From UBA2137 sp050251555 (GTDB lineage: Bacteria; Pseudomonadota; Alphaproteobacteria; Micavibrionales; Micavibrionaceae), in the NCBI GenBank assembly GCA_050251555.1, contig JBFWMN010000010.1, positions 1 to 42,522 on the forward strand: a DNA stretch of 42,522 bases, given 5' to 3'. The position numbers and the translations under genes are program-made. Numbering within the stretch: position 1 is the first letter of the stretch; each line of letters begins with the position of its first letter. Under the pieces are notes generated by a model. The model did no database searches. It was given only the letters and a program-made list of their open reading frames with translations, and was not told the DNA's origin. Below, in pieces: positions 15,305 to 23,447 of the stretch.

Positions 15305-15667
15305 TTAGCCGTGCTTTGCGGCATTTTTGCTACGGTTGCTCTCTAAGGCGGAGATTACCTTTTCCAGTTGCTCGCAAAAAGAGGCGATTTTTTCTGATCT
15401 GGCAACGGTCATCAATGTATTGCGCGGACCCGGAGTCGTTGCCGTAAACAGCACGCGATCAGGCCCCAGCTTCTTTTTTTCAATGGTAATAAGCGGCTTC
15501 GTTCCGGCTTCTTCGCGGAAAGAAATCAGATATTTCCCCTGATGTTCGGAAATGGAGAGGTCGCGGAAGATGTTGCGGTACACGGAACGCGCATAGCACT
15601 GAAAAATACTGCCGAACTCAGTACGCGTATAACCCGTTTTTTCTGTAAAGACTTTCATACCTGTCAT
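15305..15667 (-). CDS. Small cytoplasmic protein of unknown function
   Basis: I do not recognise a family. I place the start at 15667 (MTGMKVFTEKTGYTRTEFGS, 120 residues) or three codons later at 15658. The open frame continues further upstream, but that part runs into the start of yfgM on the other strand and reads as Ser/Arg/His-rich noncoding sequence. The protein is basic, has no signal peptide and alternates predicted strands and helices (YLISFREEAGTKPLITIEKK, VLFTATTPGPRN), ending with a helix and a charged tail. A TATACT hexamer lies just upstream of the start. It is divergent from yfgM, with 133 bases between. Confidence 0.65.
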   Translation of the reverse strand: MTGMKVFTEKTGYTRTEFGSIFQCYARSVYRNIFRDLSISEHQGKYLISFREEAGTKPLITIEKKKLGPDRVLFTATTPGPRNTLMTVARSEKIASFCEQLEKVISALESNRSKNAAKHG

Positions 15668-15800
15668 ACGGTTCCCAGTATAACATAGACTGTGAGCAGT
15701 TCGCACCTTGAAATGCATCCCCCTTTGAATTTCGTGCGCGCTTGGGCTATGTCTTGAAGAATTAGAATTTTTATCATGCCTGCAATAAGGATCGGCAACT

Positions 15801-16490
15801 ATGAGCGACAGTAACTTTGACCCGATGATCCGTGATGTGGATGAGTCCCTGAAGCAGGACCGTCTGCGCGAACTGTGGAACGAATATGGTTCTTCGCTCG
15901 TCACGTCCGCCGTGGCACTTGTCATCTTTACCGCACTCTTTTCAGGTTGGAACAGCTATAAAGCCCGTGAAAACCGCATTGCCACGCAAAACTATATCAC
16001 GGCTATCGATGCGGATACGGATGGGAAAGCACTGGATGCGGCCCTTCCGAATTTTCAAGGCGGCATTAAGGCGGTTGCCCTTTTAAAGCAGGCTACACTG
16101 GCACGCGAGGCTGGTGATGAAGCCAAAGTCACATCGTCATACAAAATGCTGGCAGACGAGACCGATGCCCCCGAAATTTACACTGACCTCGGGGAACTGC
16201 TCTACACGATGACGGCCCTGCCTTCAGCCAAAGATAAAGCGGTTATTGAGAATATTGGTGAGCGTCTGAATACATTGTCGCAAAAGAAAGACAGCCCGTG
16301 GGGGCCATATGCCGCATTGGTGCGAGCCGCTTATCAGGCACATCAGGGGGGCAATACGGAAGAAGCTGCGAAGATTTTGAAAGAGATTTCTTCGGCTGAA
16401 AGTACGCCGTTCTCGCTGCAGGCCGAGGCTAAAGCGCTGGCTGTTTTTTATGCGCGCCACACAGATAAACCGACACCTTCAAAAGACTAA
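15801..16490 (+). CDS. yfgM: YfgM-like inner-membrane TPR protein
   Basis: YfgM proteins are anchored by one N-terminal membrane helix and expose a TPR domain to the periplasm; in E. coli YfgM works near the SecYEG/PpiD chaperone network. The 229-residue product has a cytoplasmic head (1-32, DESLKQDRLRELWNEYG), a membrane helix (about 33-53, TSAVALVIFTALFSGWNSY) and helical repeats with ALLKQATLAREAGD and YAALVRAAYQAHQGGNTEEA. The ribosome binding site AAGGAT precedes the ATG. The yfgM-bamB-der order downstream is the classic context and is the strongest support for the name, since sequence similarity across phyla is modest. Confidence 0.85.
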   Translation: MSDSNFDPMIRDVDESLKQDRLRELWNEYGSSLVTSAVALVIFTALFSGWNSYKARENRIATQNYITAIDADTDGKALDAALPNFQGGIKAVALLKQATLAREAGDEAKVTSSYKMLADETDAPEIYTDLGELLYTMTALPSAKDKAVIENIGERLNTLSQKKDSPWGPYAALVRAAYQAHQGGNTEEAAKILKEISSAESTPFSLQAEAKALAVFYARHTDKPTPSKD

Positions 16491-16509
16491 ATAAAGCGAA
16501 TTTATCCGC

Positions 16510-17832
16510 ATGCGTTACTCCACATTTTTTTCCGCTCTTCTGGCTGTTTCCGCCCTTACGCTCGGTGCGTGTTCGGGGGATGATAAAGATGCTCCGTTAA
16601 AAGGTGAGCGTATCTCGATCATTTCCTATCAGCAGGAATTGCAGCCCGATGATGTGGCGCTGGATGCCGAAGGCTTTATTGCGCCCGATGAATGGAAGAA
16701 CGAATACTGGCCTCAGGCTGGCGGTTACCCGAACCACGCCATGCAGAATCTGGCCCTCAACCCGGGAGCTCTGAAAAAAGTCTGGAGTACAGATATCGGC
16801 AGCGGTTCACGTAAAAGATTGCCGCTGATTGCCCAGCCCGTTGTCTTTGACGGGCGCATTTACACGATGGATACGCAAGCCGTTGTTTCGGCATTCTCGA
16901 TTAAAAACGGCAAAGAACTCTGGTCAAAATCCTTCCGTCCGAAAGAAGAAGACGAGGCGGTTATTACAGGCGGTCTGGCCTATTCTTCGGGAAAACTTTA
17001 CGTCACCACGGGCTATAATAATGTGCTGGCGCTTAACCCCAAAGACGGTAAGCTGATCTGGAAGGTTGATCTGGAATCGCCTTCTCGCGCCGCCCCCACC
17101 GTTTTAAATGACCGTGTCTTTGTCGTGACGGTTGATAACAAGCTGTTGACCTTGAACGCCTCTGACGGCAAGCAACTCTGGGATTATCAGGGCCTGACCG
17201 AGCAAGCGGGCCTGATCGGAATGGCCTCACCTGCCGCCAATAACGAGATTGTCGTTCCCGTCTTTTCTTCGGGTGAGCTTTATGCCTTACGCGTTGAAAA
17301 CGGATCGGTTGCCTGGTCGGAATCTCTCTCGCCTTTGGCGCGTTTCTCGGGGCTTGCCTCTATCGCTGACATTCGCGCCTTGCCCGTGATGGATAAGGGG
17401 CGCATCTATGCGATCAGCTACTCAGGAAAAATGGTCGCGCTTGAAGAACGTACAGGCACGCGCATCTGGCAAAAAGAAATCGGGTCGGCCGAAACGCCGT
17501 GGATTGCCGGTAATCACGCCTTTATCCTGACCAATAATAATGAGCTGACGGCTCTTGGTACGGATAATGGAACGGTGAACTGGGTTGCGAAATTGCCGCA
17601 CTATCTTGACCCGAAAAATCGTGAAGATCCGATTGTACTTCATGGACCGGTTCTGGCAGGCGGTCGTCTGATCTTGGCGGGCACCAACGGGCTTGTTTTG
17701 GAATATGAACCGAAAACAGGCAAGTTGATACGTAAATGGGACGCAAATGATACGGTTGTTTGCACGCCGATTGTCGCGGGCGGAATGCTTTTCCTGCTGA
17801 CTGACGATGGAACATTGCAAGCCTATCAATAA
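16510..17832 (+). CDS. bamB: Outer membrane assembly factor BamB (beta-propeller lipoprotein)
   Basis: Lipoprotein subunit of the BAM complex, which folds beta-barrel proteins into the outer membrane. The 440-residue protein has a lipoprotein signal peptide ending LTLGAC with lipidated Cys21. An eight-bladed PQQ-like propeller follows, with repeated blade signatures such as IYTMDTQAVVSAFSIKNGKELWS, VLALNPKDGKLIWKVDL, LLTLNASDGKQLWDYQG, LYALRVENGSVAWSE, MVALEERTGTRIWQKE and LTALGTDNGTVNWVAK. It lies 19 bases after yfgM and 47 bases before der, so the three probably form one operon. Confidence 0.94.
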   Translation: MRYSTFFSALLAVSALTLGACSGDDKDAPLKGERISIISYQQELQPDDVALDAEGFIAPDEWKNEYWPQAGGYPNHAMQNLALNPGALKKVWSTDIGSGSRKRLPLIAQPVVFDGRIYTMDTQAVVSAFSIKNGKELWSKSFRPKEEDEAVITGGLAYSSGKLYVTTGYNNVLALNPKDGKLIWKVDLESPSRAAPTVLNDRVFVVTVDNKLLTLNASDGKQLWDYQGLTEQAGLIGMASPAANNEIVVPVFSSGELYALRVENGSVAWSESLSPLARFSGLASIADIRALPVMDKGRIYAISYSGKMVALEERTGTRIWQKEIGSAETPWIAGNHAFILTNNNELTALGTDNGTVNWVAKLPHYLDPKNREDPIVLHGPVLAGGRLILAGTNGLVLEYEPKTGKLIRKWDANDTVVCTPIVAGGMLFLLTDDGTLQAYQ

Positions 17833-17879
17833 ATGTGCTAACTAAGCCCCTCGAAGTGACCTTGAATTAAGGATATGTG

Positions 17880-19301
17880 ATGGGTTTTACAGTTGCGATT
17901 TGCGGACGCCCGAATGTCGGCAAATCAACCCTCTTTAATAAGCTGGCAGGTAAGAAACTGGCGATCGTCCATGATCGCCCGGGAGTGACGCGTGACTGGC
18001 GCGAGACCGAGGCCTGGCTTGCCGGTCGCCCTTTCCGTGTCATTGATACTGCCGGACTTGAAGATGTTCTTGATGCCTCTTTGGAGGCCCGTATGCGTAA
18101 GCAAACCGAGGCTGCCCTTGAGCTTGCCGATGTCGTCCTGTTTGTTTACGACGCCCGCGAAGGGATCACCACACTGGATCGCCATTTCTCGCAGTGGCTC
18201 AGAAAGATGGGTCGGCCTGTCATTCTTGTTGCCAATAAATGTGAGAACCAAAACGCGTCCCTTACCGGATTGAATGAAGCTTACGCGCTGGGCTTAGGCG
18301 AACCCGTCCCGATGTCAGCCGAACATAATCACGGCTTTGATCTTCTCTATGATACGCTTCAACCCTATTGGGGTCCTGAAAACGAAGAAGAAGATGATGA
18401 AGGGAATGATGATTTCTTCCCCGAAGATATTGATGATCTGGAAGGTCGCGAAGATTTCGATTTTGCGGAAACAGAAATCAGTGAAGATTTAACCAAGCCG
18501 ATTAAGGTGGCGATTGTCGGTCGCCCGAATGCGGGTAAATCCACACTTGTGAATGCACTCATCAATGAAGAACGCATGCTGACCGGCCCTGAGGCAGGTA
18601 TTACGCGGGATTCTATTGCCATTAACTGGACCTATAATGACCGTTTGATGCGTCTTGTGGATACGGCAGGTATGCGGAAAAAAGCCAAGATCGTCGACTC
18701 GCTTGAAAAAATGTCGGTTGATGAAAGTTTGCGCGCCATTCGTCTTGCGCAGATTGTTGTTCTGATGGTGGATGCGCAAATCCCGCTGGAGAAGCAGGAT
18801 TTTTCCATCGCCCAACTTGTCACACGCGAAGGGCGCGGCCTGATTATCGCGATCAATAAATGGGATTTGATCGAGAATAAGAACGAGCTGATTGACGAGA
18901 TCCGCTACAAATGCAAAAGCAGCCTCTCGCAAATCGTCGATGTGCCGATTGTCACACTGTCAGCTCTGCGCGGCAAAGGTTTGGACAAATTGATGGATCG
19001 TATTTTGTCGACCTATGAATTGTGGAATTCACGCGTCTCGACGGGGAAAATGAACCGCTGGCTGTCCGCTATCGAGCAGCGTCACCCCGCACCTTTGGTC
19101 AATGGACGCTCTAACCGCCTGCGCTATATCACGCAGATCAAGTCACGCCCACCGACTTTTGCGCTGTGGTGCGCACGTCCCGACGAACTTCCCGAGAGTT
19201 ATAAGCGTTATATCGTCAACGGCATTCGTGAGGATTTTGACTTACCTTCTATTCCCATCCGTTTGATGGTCAGGACATCAAAAAATCCATACAACAGCTA
19301 G
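17880..19301 (+). CDS. der: Ribosome biogenesis GTPase Der (EngA)
   Basis: Essential double GTPase for 50S subunit maturation. I chose ATG 17880, which follows AAGGA at a suitable distance; a GTG one codon upstream is also in frame. The 473-residue protein has a first G domain with GRPNVGKST (9-17) and DTAGLED, and an acidic linker (about 160-195, rich in Glu/Asp). The second G domain has GRPNAGKST, DTAGMRKK and NKWD, and a KH-like C-terminal domain follows. In the first domain the G4 motif reads NKCE rather than NKxD, a conservative change. It is the last gene of the yfgM-bamB-der set. Confidence 0.97.
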   Translation: MGFTVAICGRPNVGKSTLFNKLAGKKLAIVHDRPGVTRDWRETEAWLAGRPFRVIDTAGLEDVLDASLEARMRKQTEAALELADVVLFVYDAREGITTLDRHFSQWLRKMGRPVILVANKCENQNASLTGLNEAYALGLGEPVPMSAEHNHGFDLLYDTLQPYWGPENEEEDDEGNDDFFPEDIDDLEGREDFDFAETEISEDLTKPIKVAIVGRPNAGKSTLVNALINEERMLTGPEAGITRDSIAINWTYNDRLMRLVDTAGMRKKAKIVDSLEKMSVDESLRAIRLAQIVVLMVDAQIPLEKQDFSIAQLVTREGRGLIIAINKWDLIENKNELIDEIRYKCKSSLSQIVDVPIVTLSALRGKGLDKLMDRILSTYELWNSRVSTGKMNRWLSAIEQRHPAPLVNGRSNRLRYITQIKSRPPTFALWCARPDELPESYKRYIVNGIREDFDLPSIPIRLMVRTSKNPYNS

Positions 19302-19393
19302 GCTATAACATTTTGGTCAGCTTCTAAAATTTTTTGGCGTTTTCTTCATATGAAGCGTCGTGCAACCAATGGAAACAAAGGAGAACACGAAAG

Positions 19394-20239
19394 ATGGAAG
19401 AATATTATCAGGAATATCTCCCCTATATCACCGAAATGGGTTTACGCGCTATCTCGGCCTTACTCATTCTGATTGGCGGCTGGATTCTCGGTCGCTGGGC
19501 CTCATCCCGCATTAAAGGCTTCAAGCGCTTTGATGCGACATTGAAAGCCTTTCTGGCAGGTCTTGCCAAATATGCCATTCTGGCGGTCGCCTTCGTTACG
19601 GTTCTGGCGCAATTCGGTGTTGAGACGGCTTCATTACTGGCAGTGATGGGGGCGGCAGGTCTGGCGATTGGTCTGGCACTGCAAGGTACGCTCTCGAATG
19701 TCGCAGCAGGCGTGATGATGCTGGTCTTACGTCCCTTTAATGTGGGTGACTATATTACGGCAGGCAGTATTGGCGGGACGGTACAATCCCTCAACCTCTT
19801 CACAACCGAGCTTTCCACGCCTGATAATGTCTATATCGCGGCACCCAACTCGCAAATCTGGGATAGTGAAATTTACAATTATTCGCGCAACCCTTTACGC
19901 CGCCTGGATGTTCAATGCGGCATCGGTTATGGCGAAGATATCAATAAGGCTTTCAAGGTCTTTCAAGATGTTGTCGATCAGGATGAGCGCCTTGTGCAAA
20001 CAGAAGAGAAAAAGCCGATTGTGATGGTGGATTCTTTGGGAGATTCATCTGTGAATGTTACAGCGCGTGTCTGGATGAAATCTTCGGATTACTGGCAGGT
20101 CAAATGGGATCTGACGAAAGGAATCAAAGAGGGGCTCGATAAGGCGAAAATCATGATTCCGTTCCCGACACGGACGATTGATTACGTCCCTGCACTTTCT
20201 GTAGAAACCAAGCCTAAAGCCGCCAAAAAAGCCTCCTGA
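19394..20239 (+). CDS. mscS: Small-conductance mechanosensitive channel MscS family
   Basis: Inner-membrane channel that opens under membrane tension to release solutes in osmotic downshock. I chose ATG 19394 because AAAGGAG lies about ten bases before it; a TTG 60 bases upstream is in frame but lacks such a site. The 281-residue protein has three membrane helices: MGLRAISALLILIGGWILG, a second around YAILAVAFVTVLAQFG, and the pore helix GAAGLAIGLALQGTLSNVAAG. The cytoplasmic vestibule begins RPFNVGDYI and includes TELSTPDNVYIAAPNSQIW. The stop codon abuts the stop of the convergent SDR gene with no base between. Confidence 0.95.
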   Translation: MEEYYQEYLPYITEMGLRAISALLILIGGWILGRWASSRIKGFKRFDATLKAFLAGLAKYAILAVAFVTVLAQFGVETASLLAVMGAAGLAIGLALQGTLSNVAAGVMMLVLRPFNVGDYITAGSIGGTVQSLNLFTTELSTPDNVYIAAPNSQIWDSEIYNYSRNPLRRLDVQCGIGYGEDINKAFKVFQDVVDQDERLVQTEEKKPIVMVDSLGDSSVNVTARVWMKSSDYWQVKWDLTKGIKEGLDKAKIMIPFPTRTIDYVPALSVETKPKAAKKAS

Positions 20240-20252
20240 TCAGGCGGCTTGG
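20217..20252. terminator. Palindrome over two convergent stop codons
   Basis: AAGCC-x-CCTGATCAGG-x-GGCTT is a near-perfect palindrome centred on TGATCA. The mscS stop (TGA, 20237-20239) and the SDR stop (minus strand, 20240-20242) meet at its centre. An A-run precedes it on the plus strand, which reads as a T-run for minus-strand transcripts, so it may terminate transcription from the SDR side. The stem has one mismatch and a small loop, so efficiency is uncertain. Confidence 0.45.
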
Positions 20253-20977
20253 CGCTTATCAGTTTGTGCCTTGACGATTTGGGCGTGTGTTGTGCATGAG
20301 GGGAGCGCCAGATCCAGAAATACGCCGACAATATCTTCAGGGGCAGGCAGTGTTTCAGGTTCTTCGCCCGGATAGGCGGCGGCACGCATTTTCGTGCGCA
20401 CGCGACCGGGATCCACAATATTGACGCGCAAATTCGTGCTCTCATTTTCAGCCGCATAGGAATAGGCCATCGCCTCTAACGCGGCCTTGCTGATTTTGTA
20501 AGGACCCCAATAGGCGCGGCCCTTATCTTGGGTGACACCCGATGAAACGAAAATGGCACGCCCTGAGGGCGAATGTTTAAGAAGCGGATCAATTGAACGG
20601 ATGATCTGATAATTTGCCGTCACGTTGATATCCATGACTTCCTGAAAGCTTTTCAGCTTGCCGTGAGACAGCGGCGAGAGCGTACCAAGCGTTCCTGCAT
20701 TGGCGACAAAAATATCCAGACGACCGAACCGCTCGGCAATAGTTGGGCCAAGACGTTCCAGCTCTTCGAATTTGGTGATATCCAGCGGCAAAAGCGTTGC
20801 TTGTCCGCCTAAGGCGCGGATGGCATCGTCGACTTCTTCCAAAGCGGCACTTGTGCGGGCCACCAGAATGACATGTGCGCCGTTGGCAGCATAGAGCTTG
20901 GCAATCGCAGCACCAATGCCGCGTGATGCGCCTGTGATTAAGGCAACCAGACCGTCTAGGGGTTTATTTTCAGACAT
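20240..20977 (-). CDS. Short-chain dehydrogenase/reductase
   Basis: NAD(P)-dependent oxidoreductase of the classical SDR family; the substrate cannot be inferred. The 245-residue Rossmann protein shows the cofactor loop TGASRGIG (15-22), the NAG segment in VANAGTLG (91-98), Asn118 in DINVT, and catalytic Ser146, Tyr160 and Lys164 (YKISK). The post-catalytic VNIVDPGRVRTKMR is also typical. It lies eight bases after purF; a purF-SDR pair is common in alphaproteobacteria, though no biochemical link is established. Members with similar context are often annotated YciK-like. Confidence 0.92.
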   Translation of the reverse strand: MSENKPLDGLVALITGASRGIGAAIAKLYAANGAHVILVARTSAALEEVDDAIRALGGQATLLPLDITKFEELERLGPTIAERFGRLDIFVANAGTLGTLSPLSHGKLKSFQEVMDINVTANYQIIRSIDPLLKHSPSGRAIFVSSGVTQDKGRAYWGPYKISKAALEAMAYSYAAENESTNLRVNIVDPGRVRTKMRAAAYPGEEPETLPAPEDIVGVFLDLALPSCTTHAQIVKAQTDKRQAA

Positions 20978-20985
20978 GTTTGAAA

Positions 20986-22458
20986 TCAGCTCTTTCTTTC
21001 GCGTAAGCGCGTGACTTTAGTGCCCGTCGTATTAGCATTGTGGTCTGTCAGAGGCACGGCATAAGCGCCCGTGAAACACGCATCGCAATATTGCGGTTTA
21101 TCGGGATTGCGTTTCGTGTTGCTGACAGCCTGATACAGACCGTCTACGCTGATATAGGCAAGAGAATCCACGCCCACATGTTTAGCAATCTCGTCAACCG
21201 AGTATTTATGCGCCATCAGTTCCTCGGTCGAGGGCGTGTTGATCCCGTAAAAACAACTGTGCTTTGTCGGGGGCGAAGAAATGCGCATATGGACTTCGCG
21301 TGCACCGGCATCGCGAACCATCTCGACAATCTTACGTGATGTTGTACCGCGCACGATAGAATCATCAATCAGCACAACTGACTTATCCTTCAGATAGGAT
21401 TTGTTGGCATTATGTTTCAAACGCACACCCAAGTGGCGGATCTGGTCGGTCGGTTCAATGAAAGTACGCCCGACATAGTGGTTTCTGATGATCCCCAGTT
21501 CAAAGGGGATGCCACTTTCTTGCGCGTAACCGATGGCTGAAGGAACACCTGAATCGGGCACGGGCACAATGACTTCAGCCCCGGGAACGGGAGACTCTTG
21601 TGCCAGTTGCGCGCCGATATTCTTGCGCATTTCATAGACCGAGTGACCTTCCATATAAGAGTCAGGACGGGCAAAATAGATATATTCGAAGATGCAAAAG
21701 CGTGAGCCTTGCTTGTTCAGATCATGTCGGCTGGTGAGACCCTTCTCGGTGATGATCACCATCTCGCCTGGGGCAACGTCACGCACATATTCGGCATTGA
21801 TAATATCGAGCGCACAGGTTTCCGAGGCCAGAATATAAGTATCGCCCAAGCGACCGATCACAAGCGGACGGATGCCGAACGGGTCGCGCACACCTATAAT
21901 TTTACCTTCAGCCATAGCCACAAGAGAATAAGCGCCCTCAACTTGTTTTAGCGCCTCAAGAAGACGTGCCTCGACGCTGTTGGCTTTGGAAATGGCGGTC
22001 AACTGAATGAAAATTTCGGTATCGGAAGTTGATTGGAACAAAGCACCGTTTTCAACGAGTTTCTGGCGCAGATGCAGTGAGTTGGTGAGATTTCCGTTAT
22101 GCGCCAGAGCAAAGCCGCCGAACGACAGATCGCCATAAAGCGGCTGCACGTTTCTGATATGACCTTCACCCGTCGTGGCATAGCGGTTATGACCGATGGC
22201 CATAGAGCCTTTCAGGTGGGAAATCACGTCCTTATTGCCAAATGTGTCATCGACAAGGCCGAGGGCGCGTTTGGCGTAAAAGACATCCCCGTCATGGGAG
22301 ACGATCCCGCAGGCTTCTTGTCCGCGATGTTGGAGCGCATGTAGCCCGAGTGCGGTTAAAGCGGCGGCATCCTTGCTGTTGAAGGCCGCAAACACTCCGC
22401 ATTCTTCATGGAATTTGTCATCTTCAAAGGCGGTGTCTTGGCTTTCAATCATTTTCAC
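20986..22458 (-). CDS. purF: Amidophosphoribosyltransferase PurF
   Basis: First committed step of purine synthesis: PRPP plus glutamine gives phosphoribosylamine. In the 490-residue product Cys20 (HEECGVFAAF) would become the N-terminal nucleophile after removal of a 19-residue propeptide. The glutaminase domain includes GHNRYATTGEG and AHNGNLTN. The phosphoribosyltransferase domain has the PRPP motif VVLIDDSIVRGTT and the loop with FELGIIRNHYVGRTFIEP. CFYGINTPS and CDACFTGAY could hold cysteine ligands of an iron-sulfur type enzyme, but this is not certain. It follows cvpA by 21 bases, the usual order. Confidence 0.97.
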   Translation of the reverse strand: MKMIESQDTAFEDDKFHEECGVFAAFNSKDAAALTALGLHALQHRGQEACGIVSHDGDVFYAKRALGLVDDTFGNKDVISHLKGSMAIGHNRYATTGEGHIRNVQPLYGDLSFGGFALAHNGNLTNSLHLRQKLVENGALFQSTSDTEIFIQLTAISKANSVEARLLEALKQVEGAYSLVAMAEGKIIGVRDPFGIRPLVIGRLGDTYILASETCALDIINAEYVRDVAPGEMVIITEKGLTSRHDLNKQGSRFCIFEYIYFARPDSYMEGHSVYEMRKNIGAQLAQESPVPGAEVIVPVPDSGVPSAIGYAQESGIPFELGIIRNHYVGRTFIEPTDQIRHLGVRLKHNANKSYLKDKSVVLIDDSIVRGTTSRKIVEMVRDAGAREVHMRISSPPTKHSCFYGINTPSTEELMAHKYSVDEIAKHVGVDSLAYISVDGLYQAVSNTKRNPDKPQYCDACFTGAYAVPLTDHNANTTGTKVTRLRERKS

Positions 22459-22479
22459 TTTTCCTAAAAAACGTGACTT

Positions 22480-23265
22480 TTATTGGTTTTTATCCTGTGT
22501 GTCGACCTCTTCCGACATCTGGTCGACCTCTTCAATCAGGCTTTCCAGCTTTTCCCGCGCGTCTTTCTCGTAAGGGGCGGGGAGAGGGGCTGCTTCGGTT
22601 TCTGACGGCGCATCGATGCTTGGGGCATCTTTGACGATTTTATCTTCCATATCCGGGAACAGTTCGTTCAGAACCTTAATATCCTTGATGTTCTCATGCA
22701 CCTTGTCGGACGCCACATCGGGATTGTCCGGCAGGAACGAGCTCATCCATTCGGAGGTTGCCTGCACGTAAGTGATCAGGCTTGAATCCTTGAACCATTC
22801 TTCCTTAGTCTTGTCACCTAACATGATATGGAGCGGCAGGTACAAAATGCCAAGAAGAAGAATGGCGCGCGCAATTCCGAATAAAACGCCGAGCGTGCGA
22901 TCAACAGGGCCTAACCCGACAGAGGCCGCGGCTTTGGTCAGGAAATGCGAGAGCACGGAAAGAAGGATGATTACGGAGAGAAAGATTGCGCCGTAGGCAA
23001 GGGCTACTGCAACATATTCGTAAGGGATCAGGCCAAAAAGTTTTTCGCTCTCTGTCCCTTCCTGAACGCCCAGCGCATTTTCCATTGTCGGCACGAGAGA
23101 TTGCCCGAACATGAGGGCGGCAAGTGCCCCGCCGATCACGCCTGCAATCGTCAGAACCTCTTTAATCAGGCCGCGGAAGAACGAAACGGCGGCAGAGATT
23201 AGAACCACACCAATGATGAAGAGGTCGGTAATGCCGGATATATTTAAATTCTCGGGAAGCTCCAT
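22480..23265 (-). CDS. cvpA: CvpA family membrane protein
   Basis: CvpA proteins are inner-membrane proteins, first linked to colicin V production, that are commonly found upstream of purF. Their activity is undefined. The 261 residues hold four hydrophobic segments: ITDLFIIGVVLISAAVSFFR, VLTIAGVIGGALAALMFG, VAVALAYGAIFLSVIILLSVL and FGIARAILLLGILYLPLHIML. The conserved GPVDRTLGVLFGIARA stretch lies before the last one. A hydrophilic acidic C-terminal tail of about 80 residues (Glu/Asp/Pro-rich, ending QMSEEVDTQDKNQ) is longer than in many relatives. It is divergent from dnaB. Confidence 0.92.
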   Translation of the reverse strand: MELPENLNISGITDLFIIGVVLISAAVSFFRGLIKEVLTIAGVIGGALAALMFGQSLVPTMENALGVQEGTESEKLFGLIPYEYVAVALAYGAIFLSVIILLSVLSHFLTKAAASVGLGPVDRTLGVLFGIARAILLLGILYLPLHIMLGDKTKEEWFKDSSLITYVQATSEWMSSFLPDNPDVASDKVHENIKDIKVLNELFPDMEDKIVKDAPSIDAPSETEAAPLPAPYEKDAREKLESLIEEVDQMSEEVDTQDKNQ

Positions 23266-23447
23266 CTTTCGAGCGCGGGCCTATGAAAAGCGTTAAATGT
23301 GTTTGCAAACATGCCTCGGCGGCCTGTAAAAATCAAGGAGTTATGCGTGCGGCTGGTGTGAAAAAGCGGCTTTTTCCCCGCTATTCACATGGGGGGCACA
23401 TATTTCCCTTCGCATTTTGCGGTTTTCACAGGCAAAGTAGGCGCATC

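Noticed and set aside
15668..15925. N-terminal extension of the small unknown gene
   Set aside because: It overlaps the start of yfgM on the opposite strand and reads as low-quality Ser/Arg/His-rich sequence; a better start lies at 15667 or 15658.
23283..23447. 55-codon upstream extension of dnaB
   Set aside because: Cys/His-rich and unlike DnaB N-termini; it occupies the control region shared with cvpA.
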